Source: Paraburkholderia terricola
Lineage (GTDB): Bacteria > Pseudomonadota > Gammaproteobacteria > Burkholderiales > Burkholderiaceae
Assembly: GCF_900142195.1 (NCBI RefSeq)
Contig: NZ_FRAB01000014.1
Coordinates: 1 to 64,000, forward strand
Direction: 5' to 3'
DNA length: 64,000 nt
The first letter of the stretch is position 1. Each line of letters starts with the position of its first letter. The notes below the pieces were generated by a model. That model was not told the DNA's origin, made no database searches, and saw only the letters and a list, made by a program, of their open reading frames with translations. Made by a program: the position numbers and the translations under genes. This document shows positions 49,447 to 57,500 of this stretch, in pieces.

Positions 49447-51114
49447 ATGTTGATACTCCTTAACCTCCTGGCCGGTGTGGCGCTCCTCGTGTGGGGCTCG
49501 CACATCGTGCGTACCGGCATCCTGCGGGTGCTCGGCGCCGATCTGCGCAGCGTGCTCGGCCGCAGCACCAGCAGCCGTTGGCGCGCCTTTCTGTCGGGCG
49601 TCGGCGTAACGAGCCTGGTACAGAGCAGCAATGCCACCGCGGTGATCGTCACGTCGTTCGCGGCGCAAGGTCTGGTGCCGCTGACCAGCGGCCTTGCGAT
49701 CATGCTCGGCGCCGATGTCGGCACCGCGCTGATGGCGCGAGTCCTCACACTCGACCTTTCATGGCTGTCGCCGATTCTGATTCTGTTCGGCGTGCCGCTC
49801 TTCCTGTCGCGCAAGCAAACGCGCCTGGGGCAGGTCGGGCGCACGCTGATCGGTCTCGGCCTGATCCTGCTGGCGCTGCATCTGATCGTCGAGGCCGCCC
49901 AGCCGATGACGCAAGGCGCCGGCGTGCGCGTGATGTTCGGCGCGCTGACCGGCGACACCATGCTCGATGCGCTCGTCGGCGCGGCGTTCGCGATGCTGTC
50001 CTATTCGAGCCTCGCCGCGGTTCTGCTCACCGCGACGCTCGCCTCGTCCGGCGTGATCTCGCTGAAGGTCGCGTTGTGTCTGGTGATCGGCGCGAATCTC
50101 GGCAGCGGCGTGCTCGCGCTCATGGGCACCGTCGCGCAAAATTCGGCGGCGCGGCGGCTCGCGTTGGGCAGCTTCGCGTTCAAGCTGGCCGGTGCGCTGC
50201 TGATCCTGCCGTTCACCTCGCTGCTCGCGCGCGGTTTGCCGGTGTTGATCGCGAATCCGCGTGAAGCCACGGTCGGCTTCCATCTGATCTACAACGCGCT
50301 GCGTTGCTGCGCGTGCCTGTCGCTGATCGACCCGGTCGCGCGCATCTGCACCCGCGTGCTGCATGACCGGCCGCTGCCAAACGGCGAACTGCGGCCGCTG
50401 CACCTGGATACGGCAGCGCTGTCCACGCCCACGCTCGCGCTCGCGAATGCCTCGCGCGAGGCGCTGCGTATCGGCGACATCGTGCGGACGATGCTCGACA
50501 ACGTGGCGGAGCTGATTCACCACAACAACCTGGACAAAGCGCGCGAAACCGTCCGCATGGACGACGACGTCGATGAACTCTACGCCGCGGTCAAAACGTA
50601 CCTCACGCTGATCTCGCGCGAGCAGTTGGACGAAGCCGACAGCCGCCGCTGGACCGACATCATTTCGCTGACGATCAACCTGGAGCATGCGGGCGACATC
50701 ATCGAGCGGATCGTCGGCGATATCGAGGAGAAGAAGATCGCGCACCGCCTTTCGTTTTCAGAGGAAGGGCTGGGCGAACTGGACGACCTCCAGGCGCGGC
50801 TCGTCAGCAATCTGCAACTTGGCCTCTCCGTGTTCCTCAATAACGATCTACGTTGCGCCGAGCGCCTGCTGGCGGAGAAGGAGCGCTTTCGCGACCTGGA
50901 GCGCGCGTATTCCTACAAGCACCTCGATCGTCTCGCGGGACAGAGCCTGCGCAGCATCGAGACCAGCGCGTTGCATCTGGACCTGATCAGCGACATGAAG
51001 CGGCTCAACTCGTTGTTCTGTTCGACCGCCTATCCGGTGCTCGACGCAGCCGGCGCGCTGCACGACACGCGCTTGCGCAAACGCGTGCTCGATACGATGC
51101 ATGTGAAGGAATAG
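49447..51114 (+). CDS. Na/Pi cotransporter family protein with PhoU-like domain
   Basis: Inner-membrane sodium/phosphate-type cotransporter of 555 residues. The N-terminal half has about nine membrane segments and the first family motif, SLVQSSNATAVIVTS. The repeat copy reads SYSSLAAVLLTATLASSG, so the second glutamine of the QSS signature is replaced by Tyr. The C-terminal 200 residues form a helical PhoU-like domain (IVRTMLDNVAELI, TINLEHAGDIIERIVGDIEEKK). The ATG at 49447 places the first membrane segment at the N-terminus. A half-site resembling a Pho box (CTGTCAT, about 49369-49375) lies upstream. Confidence 0.88.
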   Translation: MLILLNLLAGVALLVWGSHIVRTGILRVLGADLRSVLGRSTSSRWRAFLSGVGVTSLVQSSNATAVIVTSFAAQGLVPLTSGLAIMLGADVGTALMARVLTLDLSWLSPILILFGVPLFLSRKQTRLGQVGRTLIGLGLILLALHLIVEAAQPMTQGAGVRVMFGALTGDTMLDALVGAAFAMLSYSSLAAVLLTATLASSGVISLKVALCLVIGANLGSGVLALMGTVAQNSAARRLALGSFAFKLAGALLILPFTSLLARGLPVLIANPREATVGFHLIYNALRCCACLSLIDPVARICTRVLHDRPLPNGELRPLHLDTAALSTPTLALANASREALRIGDIVRTMLDNVAELIHHNNLDKARETVRMDDDVDELYAAVKTYLTLISREQLDEADSRRWTDIISLTINLEHAGDIIERIVGDIEEKKIAHRLSFSEEGLGELDDLQARLVSNLQLGLSVFLNNDLRCAERLLAEKERFRDLERAYSYKHLDRLAGQSLRSIETSALHLDLISDMKRLNSLFCSTAYPVLDAAGALHDTRLRKRVLDTMHVKE

Positions 51115-51130
51115 GCGCGAGCGCCCGATC

Positions 51131-51901
51131 CTAGGCCAGCACGATTTCTTCCAGCTTCTTTTTTAGCGATGCAAAGTCGGCGGCCTCGGCCGCCTTTTTG
51201 TTGGTGACGAGCACGTCGATCCGATCGATCGGGCAATACGAAATGCGGCTGCGCTGGCCGATCTTGCTGTAGTCGGCGAGGATGATCACGCGGTCCGCGT
51301 TGGCGACCATCGCGCGCGCCACTTCCGTTTCGGCGTGGTCGTAGTTGGTCGCGCCATGCCGGTGGTCGACGCCGACCGGCGACAGCAGCGCCATGTCCGC
51401 GCGATAGCGCTGGATGTCGAGCACGGTGGTGGCGCCGGTGGTCGCCATTGCGCGGTCGCTGATCGAGCCGCCGAGCAGGATCACTTCGTTGGCCGCGTCG
51501 GCTTGCTCCACGGCGCCGCGCATTTTCAGCGCGACGTCGATCGAGTTGGTGACAACGGTGAGATTCGCCAGTTTCGCCAGTTGTTCGGCGAGCGCCGCGG
51601 TGGTCGTGCCCGCGTCGATGAAAAGCGTCTGGCCGCTCGCGATCAAACCGGTGGCCGCCTTGGCAATCGCCGTTTTGGACTTGACGCGCGTGTGAGCGCG
51701 TTCGGCGATCGGCGCTTCGTCGGCGGGTCTGATTGCGCCGCCGTGCACGCGCCGCAGTTCGCCGAGCGCTTCGAGATCGAGCAGATCGCGCCGCACGGTT
51801 TCGCGTGACACGCCAAGGTCCGCCATGATCCGTTCGGTCGACACGCGTTGAAGCGTCGACAACAACGCTCGAATTCTCTGATGACGGTCTTCCTGCCACA
51901 T
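51131..51901 (-). CDS. DeoR/GlpR family transcriptional regulator
   Basis: A 256-residue repressor of the GlpR branch. The N-terminal helix-turn-helix (RHQRIRALLSTLQRVSTERI, ADLGVSRETVRRDLLDLE) is followed by the sugar-phosphate-sensing domain. That domain shows FIDAGTTTAALAEQL, VVTNSIDVAL, LLGGSI and the final DYSKIG. It is divergent from ugpQ and the ABC importer genes, so it probably represses them and may sense glycerol 3-phosphate or a related product. Confidence 0.92.
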   Translation of the reverse strand: MWQEDRHQRIRALLSTLQRVSTERIMADLGVSRETVRRDLLDLEALGELRRVHGGAIRPADEAPIAERAHTRVKSKTAIAKAATGLIASGQTLFIDAGTTTAALAEQLAKLANLTVVTNSIDVALKMRGAVEQADAANEVILLGGSISDRAMATTGATTVLDIQRYRADMALLSPVGVDHRHGATNYDHAETEVARAMVANADRVIILADYSKIGQRSRISYCPIDRIDVLVTNKKAAEAADFASLKKKLEEIVLA

Positions 51902-51960
51902 GCGTTTTTCCCTGGATGCGAACGCGCGTTACACGACTTTGTTTCTAAGGACGACATCGT

Positions 51961-51978
51961 GGACACGAATGTGTGTCC
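51961..51978. promoter_or_regulatory. candidate operator inverted repeat
   Basis: GGACAC (51961-51966) and GTGTCC (51973-51978) form a perfect inverted repeat with a 6-base spacer. It lies in the 216-base divergent region between the GlpR-like gene and ugpQ. Confidence 0.4.
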
Positions 51979-52117
51979 GGGCGATGTCAAGCGTACTACT
52001 TTAGCCGGATTGTGTTGTATTTTTTTGGCAGCTTGCAAGTTTGTGTATTTCAACTTAGCCTTCGCAAATCATAGCGTCGTGCCTATTTCGAACTATCCGC
52101 ATGGAAGGTGACGAGAC

Positions 52118-52903
52118 GTGGGAAACGGGATTGATCGCGCTGTATCCGCAGACTGGCCGTATCCGCAACTGGTCGCGCATCGTTGCGGCGGCAGCCTCGC
52201 GCCTGAGAACACGCTGGCCGGTTTCGACGCGTGCGTGCGCCACGGCTACCGCATGGTCGAATTCGACGCCAAGCTTTCCGCGGACAACCAGCTTTTCCTG
52301 CTGCACGACGACACCCTCGAACGCACCACCAACGGTCATGGCGCCGCCGCCGACTACACCTGGGCGCAACTCGCCGCGCTCGACGCCGGCGCCTGGTACG
52401 GACCGCAATTCGCGGGCACGCGTCTGCCGACGCTGGCCGACACGGCCATGCGTTGCGCGCGCGACGGCATTGCCGCCAACATCGAAATCAAGCCGTGTCC
52501 GGGCCGCGACGAGATCACCGGTCGGCTGGTCGCAAGCGGCGCGCTGACATTGTGGCAAGGACAGACGCCGCCGCTGCTTTCATCGTTTTCATTCGACGCG
52601 CTCGCCGCGGCGCGCGACGCCGCGCCTTCATTGCGACGCGGCATGCTGTTCGAAGAGGTGCCGGCGGACTGGCTGCGCATCGTGCGTGAACTGGACTGCG
52701 TGTCGCTGCACGCAAGCCACCGGTATCTGAGCGAGCCGCTGGTCGCGGACATCCACGCGGCCGGCTTGCGCGTGCTCGCCTACACGGTGAATGAACCGGC
52801 GCGCGCCCTGCTGCTGGCGCAGTGGGGCGTTGACATGATTTGTACCGATCGTATCGATAGACTGAAACCCGACATGTTTTCCGCACTGGCTAATCCGGTG
52901 TGA
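52118..52903 (+). CDS. ugpQ: glycerophosphodiester phosphodiesterase
   Basis: Hydrolyses glycerophosphodiesters to glycerol 3-phosphate and an alcohol. At 261 residues it has a UgpQ-like cytoplasmic size without signal peptide. The catalytic set is H21-R22, E30 (APENTL), E48-x-D50 (VEFDAKLS) and H63 (LLHDDTLERTTNG). E107-region IEIKPCPG supplies a further metal ligand. The start is a GTG at 52118 with a GGAAGGTGA site 6-8 bases upstream. It leads an ABC importer cluster and is divergent from a GlpR-like repressor. Confidence 0.93.
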   Translation: MGNGIDRAVSADWPYPQLVAHRCGGSLAPENTLAGFDACVRHGYRMVEFDAKLSADNQLFLLHDDTLERTTNGHGAAADYTWAQLAALDAGAWYGPQFAGTRLPTLADTAMRCARDGIAANIEIKPCPGRDEITGRLVASGALTLWQGQTPPLLSSFSFDALAAARDAAPSLRRGMLFEEVPADWLRIVRELDCVSLHASHRYLSEPLVADIHAAGLRVLAYTVNEPARALLLAQWGVDMICTDRIDRLKPDMFSALANPV

Positions 52904-53004
52904 ACATGCCGCGGGCGGGCGAGTGCGAATCACACCCGCCCGCCTTGATGCTCGAACCAGAAATTTTCCAAACGTAGCAATTTCGGCAGAGGATGGGGAA
53001 AACC

Positions 53005-54117
53005 ATGAACCGCACCGCGTTAGCTCGCATACTTTCGCTGTCGACCGTCGCGGGCGTTGCCGCAGCCGGCGTGAGCAGCGCCTCGGCCGCGCCGCTCGAC
53101 GCGCTGGTCGCCGCCGCCAAGCAGGAAGGCCAGCTCACCGTGATCGCGTTGCCGCACGACTGGTGCAACTACGGTCAACTGGTCGCCGGCTTTCAGAAGA
53201 AATATGGCATCAAGATCAACGAACTGAATCCGGACGCCGGTTCCGGCGACGAAGTCGAAGCCATCAAGGCGAACAAGGGCAACAAGGGGCCGCAAGCGCC
53301 CGACGTGATCGACGTGGGTTTGTCGTTCGGGCCCACGGCGAAGGCGGAGGGTTTGCTGCAACCGTACAAGGTTTCGTCGTGGAACTCGATTCCCAAGGAA
53401 CTGAAAGACGCCGACGGCTATTGGTACGGCGACTACTACGGCGTGCTGTCGTTTGAAGTGAACGCCGACATGATCGACAAGGCGCCCACCGACTGGAGCG
53501 ACCTGCTCAAGGCGGACTACAAGAACGCCGTGTCGCTCGCGGGCGATCCGCGCTCGGCCAACCAGGCGATTCAGGCCGTGTTCGCGGCGGGTCTGTCGCA
53601 AAGCAAGGGCGACGTGAGCAAGGCCGATAAAGCCGGCCTCAAGTACTTCGCCGATCTGAACAAGAGCGGCAACTTCGTGCCGGTGATCGGCAAGGCCGCA
53701 TCGCTCGCGCAGGGCACGACGCCGATCATCGTGCGCTGGGACTACAACGCGCTGGCCGACCGCGATACGTTGAAGGGCAATCCGAAGGTGCAGGTGGTGA
53801 TTCCGAAAACCGGCGTGGTCGCGGGCGTGTACGTCCAGGCGATCAGCGCGTATGCGCCGCATCCGAACGCGGCCAAGCTGTGGATGGAATACCTGTACTC
53901 GGACGAAGGCCAGATCGGCTGGCTAGCCGGCTATTGCCACCCGATGCGCTATAACGAAATGGTCGCGGCGAAGAAGGTTCCGCAAGCGCTGCTCGACAAG
54001 CTGCCGCCGCCTTCGTCGTACAAGAACGTGGTGTTCCCGACACTGTCGCAACAGGACGCGTACAAGGAAACCATCACCAAGCATTGGGACGAAGCGGTCG
54101 GCGCGAACGTCAAGTGA
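53005..54117 (+). CDS. ABC transporter substrate-binding protein (spermidine/iron type)
   Basis: Periplasmic binding protein of 370 residues. The signal peptide ends near SSASA, and the mature part starts APLDALVAAAKQEGQLTVIALPHDWCNYG. The fold is that of spermidine/putrescine- or Fe-type extracellular proteins (family 1/6): LNPDAGSGDEVEAIKANK, DVIDVGLSFG, and VSLAGDPRSANQA. It is followed by two permeases and one ATPase, so it is the receptor of a full importer. The substrate is unproven; ugpQ context suggests a glycerophosphodiester. Confidence 0.88.
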   Translation: MNRTALARILSLSTVAGVAAAGVSSASAAPLDALVAAAKQEGQLTVIALPHDWCNYGQLVAGFQKKYGIKINELNPDAGSGDEVEAIKANKGNKGPQAPDVIDVGLSFGPTAKAEGLLQPYKVSSWNSIPKELKDADGYWYGDYYGVLSFEVNADMIDKAPTDWSDLLKADYKNAVSLAGDPRSANQAIQAVFAAGLSQSKGDVSKADKAGLKYFADLNKSGNFVPVIGKAASLAQGTTPIIVRWDYNALADRDTLKGNPKVQVVIPKTGVVAGVYVQAISAYAPHPNAAKLWMEYLYSDEGQIGWLAGYCHPMRYNEMVAAKKVPQALLDKLPPPSSYKNVVFPTLSQQDAYKETITKHWDEAVGANVK

Positions 54118-54165
54118 GCGTCAGGTAAGCGCTCAACTGAGCGCCAACTGAGCATCAACTGAGCG
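54110..54165. repeat. five-copy degenerate 11-base tandem repeat
   Basis: Units similar to TCAACTGAGCG lie at 54110-54120, 54121-54131, 54133-54143, 54144-54154 and 54155-54165. The first unit contains the stop codon of the binding-protein gene. The last three are identical or nearly so. Confidence 0.85.
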
Positions 54166-54286
54166 CAGCGACGAACCTGGCCGCGGACGTACCGCGGCTT
54201 CAAACCATAGCGTGAAGTCGGGCCGGCGGCGCGCCGCTCGTAATGAGCGGTGCCCCCGGCGTTAGCCAGATTGCCAAGGGTGAGCT

Positions 54287-55225
54287 ATGAGTGCTTCATC
54301 GGATGCCGGGTCGGTCCAAACGGAACTGCTGGTTCCTCCCGTGCCCACCCCAACGCCTCGCGTCGACGGTCCGGGCCGCGCGTCGCAGTTGCTTGCCTGG
54401 ATCGGCGTGGTGCCGTTTTTCACCTTCGCGCTGCTGTTTCTGATTCTGCCGACCGGCTTTCTGATGATCGGCGCGTTCCAGGATTCGCAAGGTCACTTCA
54501 CGCTCGCCAACTTTCGTGACCTGCTTCAGCCCACGGTCATGAACGCGTATCTGATCAGTTTCAAGGTGAGCGCGGCGTCGTCGCTCGGCGGCGCGGTGAT
54601 CGGCTCGCTGCTGGCCTGGGCGGCGGTGCAAGGCAAGCTGCCGCGCTGGATTCGCCCGACCCTGATGACGTTTTCCGGCGTCGCTTCGAACTTCGCCGGC
54701 GTGCCGCTCGCGTTCGCTTTCATCTGCACATTGGGGCGCGTCGGACTCGTCACCGTGTTGCTGAAGAAGTACCTCGACATCAATCTCTATTCGACCGGCT
54801 TCAGCATTCTGAGCTTTACCGGCCTGACGCTGACTTACCTGTACTTCCAGATTCCATTGATGGTGCTGATCGTCACGCCCGCGCTCGACGGCCTGAAGCG
54901 CGAATGGCGCGAGGCGTGCGACTGCCTCGGCGGCACCGCGTACCAATACTGGCGCCACGTCGCGTTGCCGGTGCTGTGGCCGAGCGTGCTCGGCGCCACA
55001 TTGCTGCTGTTCGCCAACTCGTTCGGCGCGGTCGCCACGGCCTATGCGTTGACGGGAAGTTCGCTGAACATCGTCACGATCCTGCTGTACGCGCAGATTC
55101 GCGGCGACGTGATGCACAACCAGAACCTCGGCTACGCGCTCGCGCTCGGCATGGTGCTGGTGACGGGCCTCTCGAACGGCGGCTACATCTGGCTGCGTTC
55201 GCGCGCTGAAAGGGGGCGCCGATGA
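54287..55225 (+). CDS. ABC transporter permease (PotB/FbpB-like)
   Basis: Inner-membrane permease of 312 residues. A polar N-terminal tail of about 35 residues precedes six membrane segments. The EAA-type cytoplasmic loop reads EWREACDCLGGTAYQYWRHVALP. It forms the channel with the next gene, whose start overlaps its stop by 4 bases (ATGA). An AAGGGTGAG site precedes the ATG. Confidence 0.9.
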   Translation: MSASSDAGSVQTELLVPPVPTPTPRVDGPGRASQLLAWIGVVPFFTFALLFLILPTGFLMIGAFQDSQGHFTLANFRDLLQPTVMNAYLISFKVSAASSLGGAVIGSLLAWAAVQGKLPRWIRPTLMTFSGVASNFAGVPLAFAFICTLGRVGLVTVLLKKYLDINLYSTGFSILSFTGLTLTYLYFQIPLMVLIVTPALDGLKREWREACDCLGGTAYQYWRHVALPVLWPSVLGATLLLFANSFGAVATAYALTGSSLNIVTILLYAQIRGDVMHNQNLGYALALGMVLVTGLSNGGYIWLRSRAERGRR

Positions 55226-56013
55226 AAAGCCAGTCGCGGGTGGGCGCGTGGACCGCGATGATCGTCGGTTCGCTGTATTTCCTGATTCCGTTGATCGCCA
55301 CGGTCGAGTTCAGCATGCGCATGAAGCGCGGCGTCTACAGCTTCGAGGCGTACCGCGTCGTGCTGGCCGATCCGCGCTTTCAGGCCTCGTTCGGCTATTC
55401 GATCATGATGGCGGTGTTCACGATCGTCGTCGGCGTGCTGCTGGTGGTGCCGACCGCCTACTGGGTGCAGTTGCGGCTGCCGAAGCTGCGGCCGGTCGTC
55501 GAATTCATCACGCTGCTGCCGCTGGTGGTGCCCGCGATCGTGATCGTGTTCGGCTATCTGCGCATCTATAACAGCAGTTCGATCCTGCCGCTCACCGGCA
55601 ACGAGCGCGCAACGGATTTGCTGCTGGTGTTCGGTTACGTGACGCTCGCGCTGCCGTACATGTACCGCGCGGTGGACGCGGGCCTACGCGCCGTCGACGT
55701 GCGTTCGCTGACCGAGGCCGCCGAATGTCTCGGCGCGAACTGGCCGACGATTCTCTTCAAGGTGATCTTTCCGAACATCCGCTCGGGGATTCTCTCCGGC
55801 GCGTTTCTCACCTTCGCAGTGGTGATCGGCGAGTTCACGCTGGCGAGTCTGCTCGATCGGCCCGCGTTCGGTCCGTATCTGCAATTGATCGGCGCGAACC
55901 GCGCTTATGAGCCGTCGGCGCTTGCGATCATCGCGTTCGTGATCACGTGGGCGTCGATGGGATTGATTCAGGTATTCGGCTCGGCCCGCGCGACCGGCGG
56001 CCAAAAAACTTGA
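55222..56013 (+). CDS. ABC transporter permease (PotC-like)
   Basis: Second permease subunit, 263 residues with six membrane segments. The EAA loop is DVRSLTEAAECLGANWPTILFKVIFP, in two halves. It starts inside the stop codon of the first permease, so the two are coupled. It is followed after 19 bases by the ATPase. Confidence 0.9.
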   Translation: MKSQSRVGAWTAMIVGSLYFLIPLIATVEFSMRMKRGVYSFEAYRVVLADPRFQASFGYSIMMAVFTIVVGVLLVVPTAYWVQLRLPKLRPVVEFITLLPLVVPAIVIVFGYLRIYNSSSILPLTGNERATDLLLVFGYVTLALPYMYRAVDAGLRAVDVRSLTEAAECLGANWPTILFKVIFPNIRSGILSGAFLTFAVVIGEFTLASLLDRPAFGPYLQLIGANRAYEPSALAIIAFVITWASMGLIQVFGSARATGGQKT

Positions 56014-56032
56014 CGGACTGAGGCAGCGAATC

Positions 56033-57103
56033 ATGGCATTCCTTGAGATCGAAAATCTGCATAAGTCCTTCGGGACGAACACGGCGCTGCATCACTTCGA
56101 CATGAAGATCGAGCGCGGCGAATTCATCACCTTTCTCGGGCCGTCCGGCTGCGGCAAGACTACCGTGCTGCGGATGATCGCCGGCTTCGAAACGCCGACG
56201 CGCGGCGTCATCCGGCTCGACAACAAGGACGTCACGCACCTTCGCACGCGGCAGCGCAAGGTCGGCATGGTGTTCCAGTCGTATGCGCTGTTTCCCAACA
56301 TGACGGTGGCCGAGAATATCGGCTTCGGCCTGAAGATCACGCATCGGCCGCAGGCGGAGATCAACAGCCGCGTCGAGGAGATGCTGCATCTGATCAAGCT
56401 GCCGCATCTGGGCGGGCGTTATCCGTGGCAGTTGTCGGGCGGGCAGCAGCAGCGCGTGGCGTTGGCGCGCGCGCTGGCCGGCAAGCCGCAAGTGCTGTTG
56501 CTCGACGAGCCGCTTTCCGCGCTCGACGCCAAGATTCGTATTTCGCTTCGGCAGGACATTCGCGCGTTGCAGCGCGAGCTCGGCATCACGTCGATTTTCG
56601 TCACGCACGACCAGGAAGAGGCGCTGTCGATTTCCGACCGCATCGTCGTGATGAACGAGGGTCGCGTCGAACAGATCGGCTCGCCTTCGGAAATCTACAA
56701 CTATCCGCGCACGCGCTTTGTCGCGTCGTTCGTCGGCACGCTGAATATTCTGGCCGGGCATGTGGTCGATCCGGCGACCGGCAAGATGGCCGTGGACGGT
56801 CAGGAGCTCACCACCACCCAGGAACTGCCGCCGGACGATGCCGGCAAGAAGCGTCTGCTCGCGTTGCGCCCTGAAGCGATCGTGCTGGAGCCGGCGGCGC
56901 CGGGCCGCAACACGCTGAACGCCACCGTCGAGGAAGTGAATTTCCTCGGCGCGGTGGTGCGCATCAGAACGCGCGTGAAAGACGCCGTGATTTCGCTCGA
57001 CGTGTTCAACGATCCGAATCGCGGCTTGCCCGAACGGGGGCAGCCGGTGTCGCTCGGTTTTTCTCACGAAAACTTGCTGGTGCTGGAAGAAGGCGGTGCT
57101 TGA
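56033..57103 (+). CDS. ABC transporter ATP-binding protein (PotA-like)
   Basis: ATPase of the importer, 356 residues. Walker A is GPSGCGKTT, the Q-loop is VFQSYALFPNMTV, the signature is LSGGQQQR, Walker B is VLLLDEPLSALD and the H-loop is VTHDQEEA. A C-terminal TOBE domain starts at about 290 (LALRPEAIVLEP). The closest relatives by style are spermidine/putrescine- and sulfate-type ATPases, not the UgpC/MalK sugar group. A GAGGCAG site precedes the start. Confidence 0.93.
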   Translation: MAFLEIENLHKSFGTNTALHHFDMKIERGEFITFLGPSGCGKTTVLRMIAGFETPTRGVIRLDNKDVTHLRTRQRKVGMVFQSYALFPNMTVAENIGFGLKITHRPQAEINSRVEEMLHLIKLPHLGGRYPWQLSGGQQQRVALARALAGKPQVLLLDEPLSALDAKIRISLRQDIRALQRELGITSIFVTHDQEEALSISDRIVVMNEGRVEQIGSPSEIYNYPRTRFVASFVGTLNILAGHVVDPATGKMAVDGQELTTTQELPPDDAGKKRLLALRPEAIVLEPAAPGRNTLNATVEEVNFLGAVVRIRTRVKDAVISLDVFNDPNRGLPERGQPVSLGFSHENLLVLEEGGA

Positions 57104-57296
57104 CCTTGATTGACGCAGCGCGCGCGGCGGCCGAACCGCGCCGTTGAAAAGGCGTCCGGGTTTTCCCGAGGCCGCCGCCCCGATGGATTCCGGATTACCC
57201 GACGCCCCTTGTCCCGATTTCCGGAATCCCGGACGCCGCATTCCGCCGCGCGACGAAAAACCGATAAAAATCAAGCCGTTGCGTTTTGATTCGAGC

Positions 57297-57312
57297 TGGC
57301 ATCGACCTTGCG
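57297..57312 (+). promoter_or_regulatory. sigma-54 (RpoN) promoter of dctA
   Basis: The sequence is TGGCATCGACCTTGCG. The invariant GG (57298-57299) and GC (57310-57311) are exactly 12 bases apart, and the match to TGGCAC-N5-TTGCA is close. It fits the sigma-54-dependent DctD activator encoded downstream. Confidence 0.82.
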
Positions 57313-57363
57313 AAATAGATAACGCGGCCGCAACGGTCCGACAACTAAAGCAAGGAGACAACG

Positions 57364-57393
57364 ATGTCTGATTTCCCTTCCCGGTATTTCTGA
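57364..57393 (+). CDS. 9-residue leader peptide ORF upstream of dctA
   Basis: ATG at 57364 to TGA at 57391-57393, encoding MSDFPSRYF. It has the best ribosome-binding site in the area, AAGGAG (57352-57357), 6 bases before the ATG. It lies about 40 bases downstream of the predicted sigma-54 transcription start and 107 bases upstream of dctA. The role is unknown; it may modulate dctA translation or mRNA stability. Whether it is translated cannot be told from sequence alone. Confidence 0.45.
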   Translation: MSDFPSRYF

Positions 57394-57500
57394 ATTCGTC
57401 GTCTTGTCGCGGCCTAATGCCGTGCACAGGCGTGACGGGTTCCGTTCGCATGATGCGCAGCGTGGCAGGCCATGGGCTCACCCACATCGCAGGTAATATC

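Larger units (their letters stand above)
57104..57500. other. 397-base dctA control region
   Basis: Holds, in order, an inverted repeat GGATTCCGG (57185-57193) / CCGGAATCC (57221-57229), a sigma-54 promoter, a 9-codon leader ORF and about 107 bases of further leader. The inverted repeat lies at about -95 to -140 relative to the predicted start site, where an activator such as DctD would bind. Confidence 0.6.
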
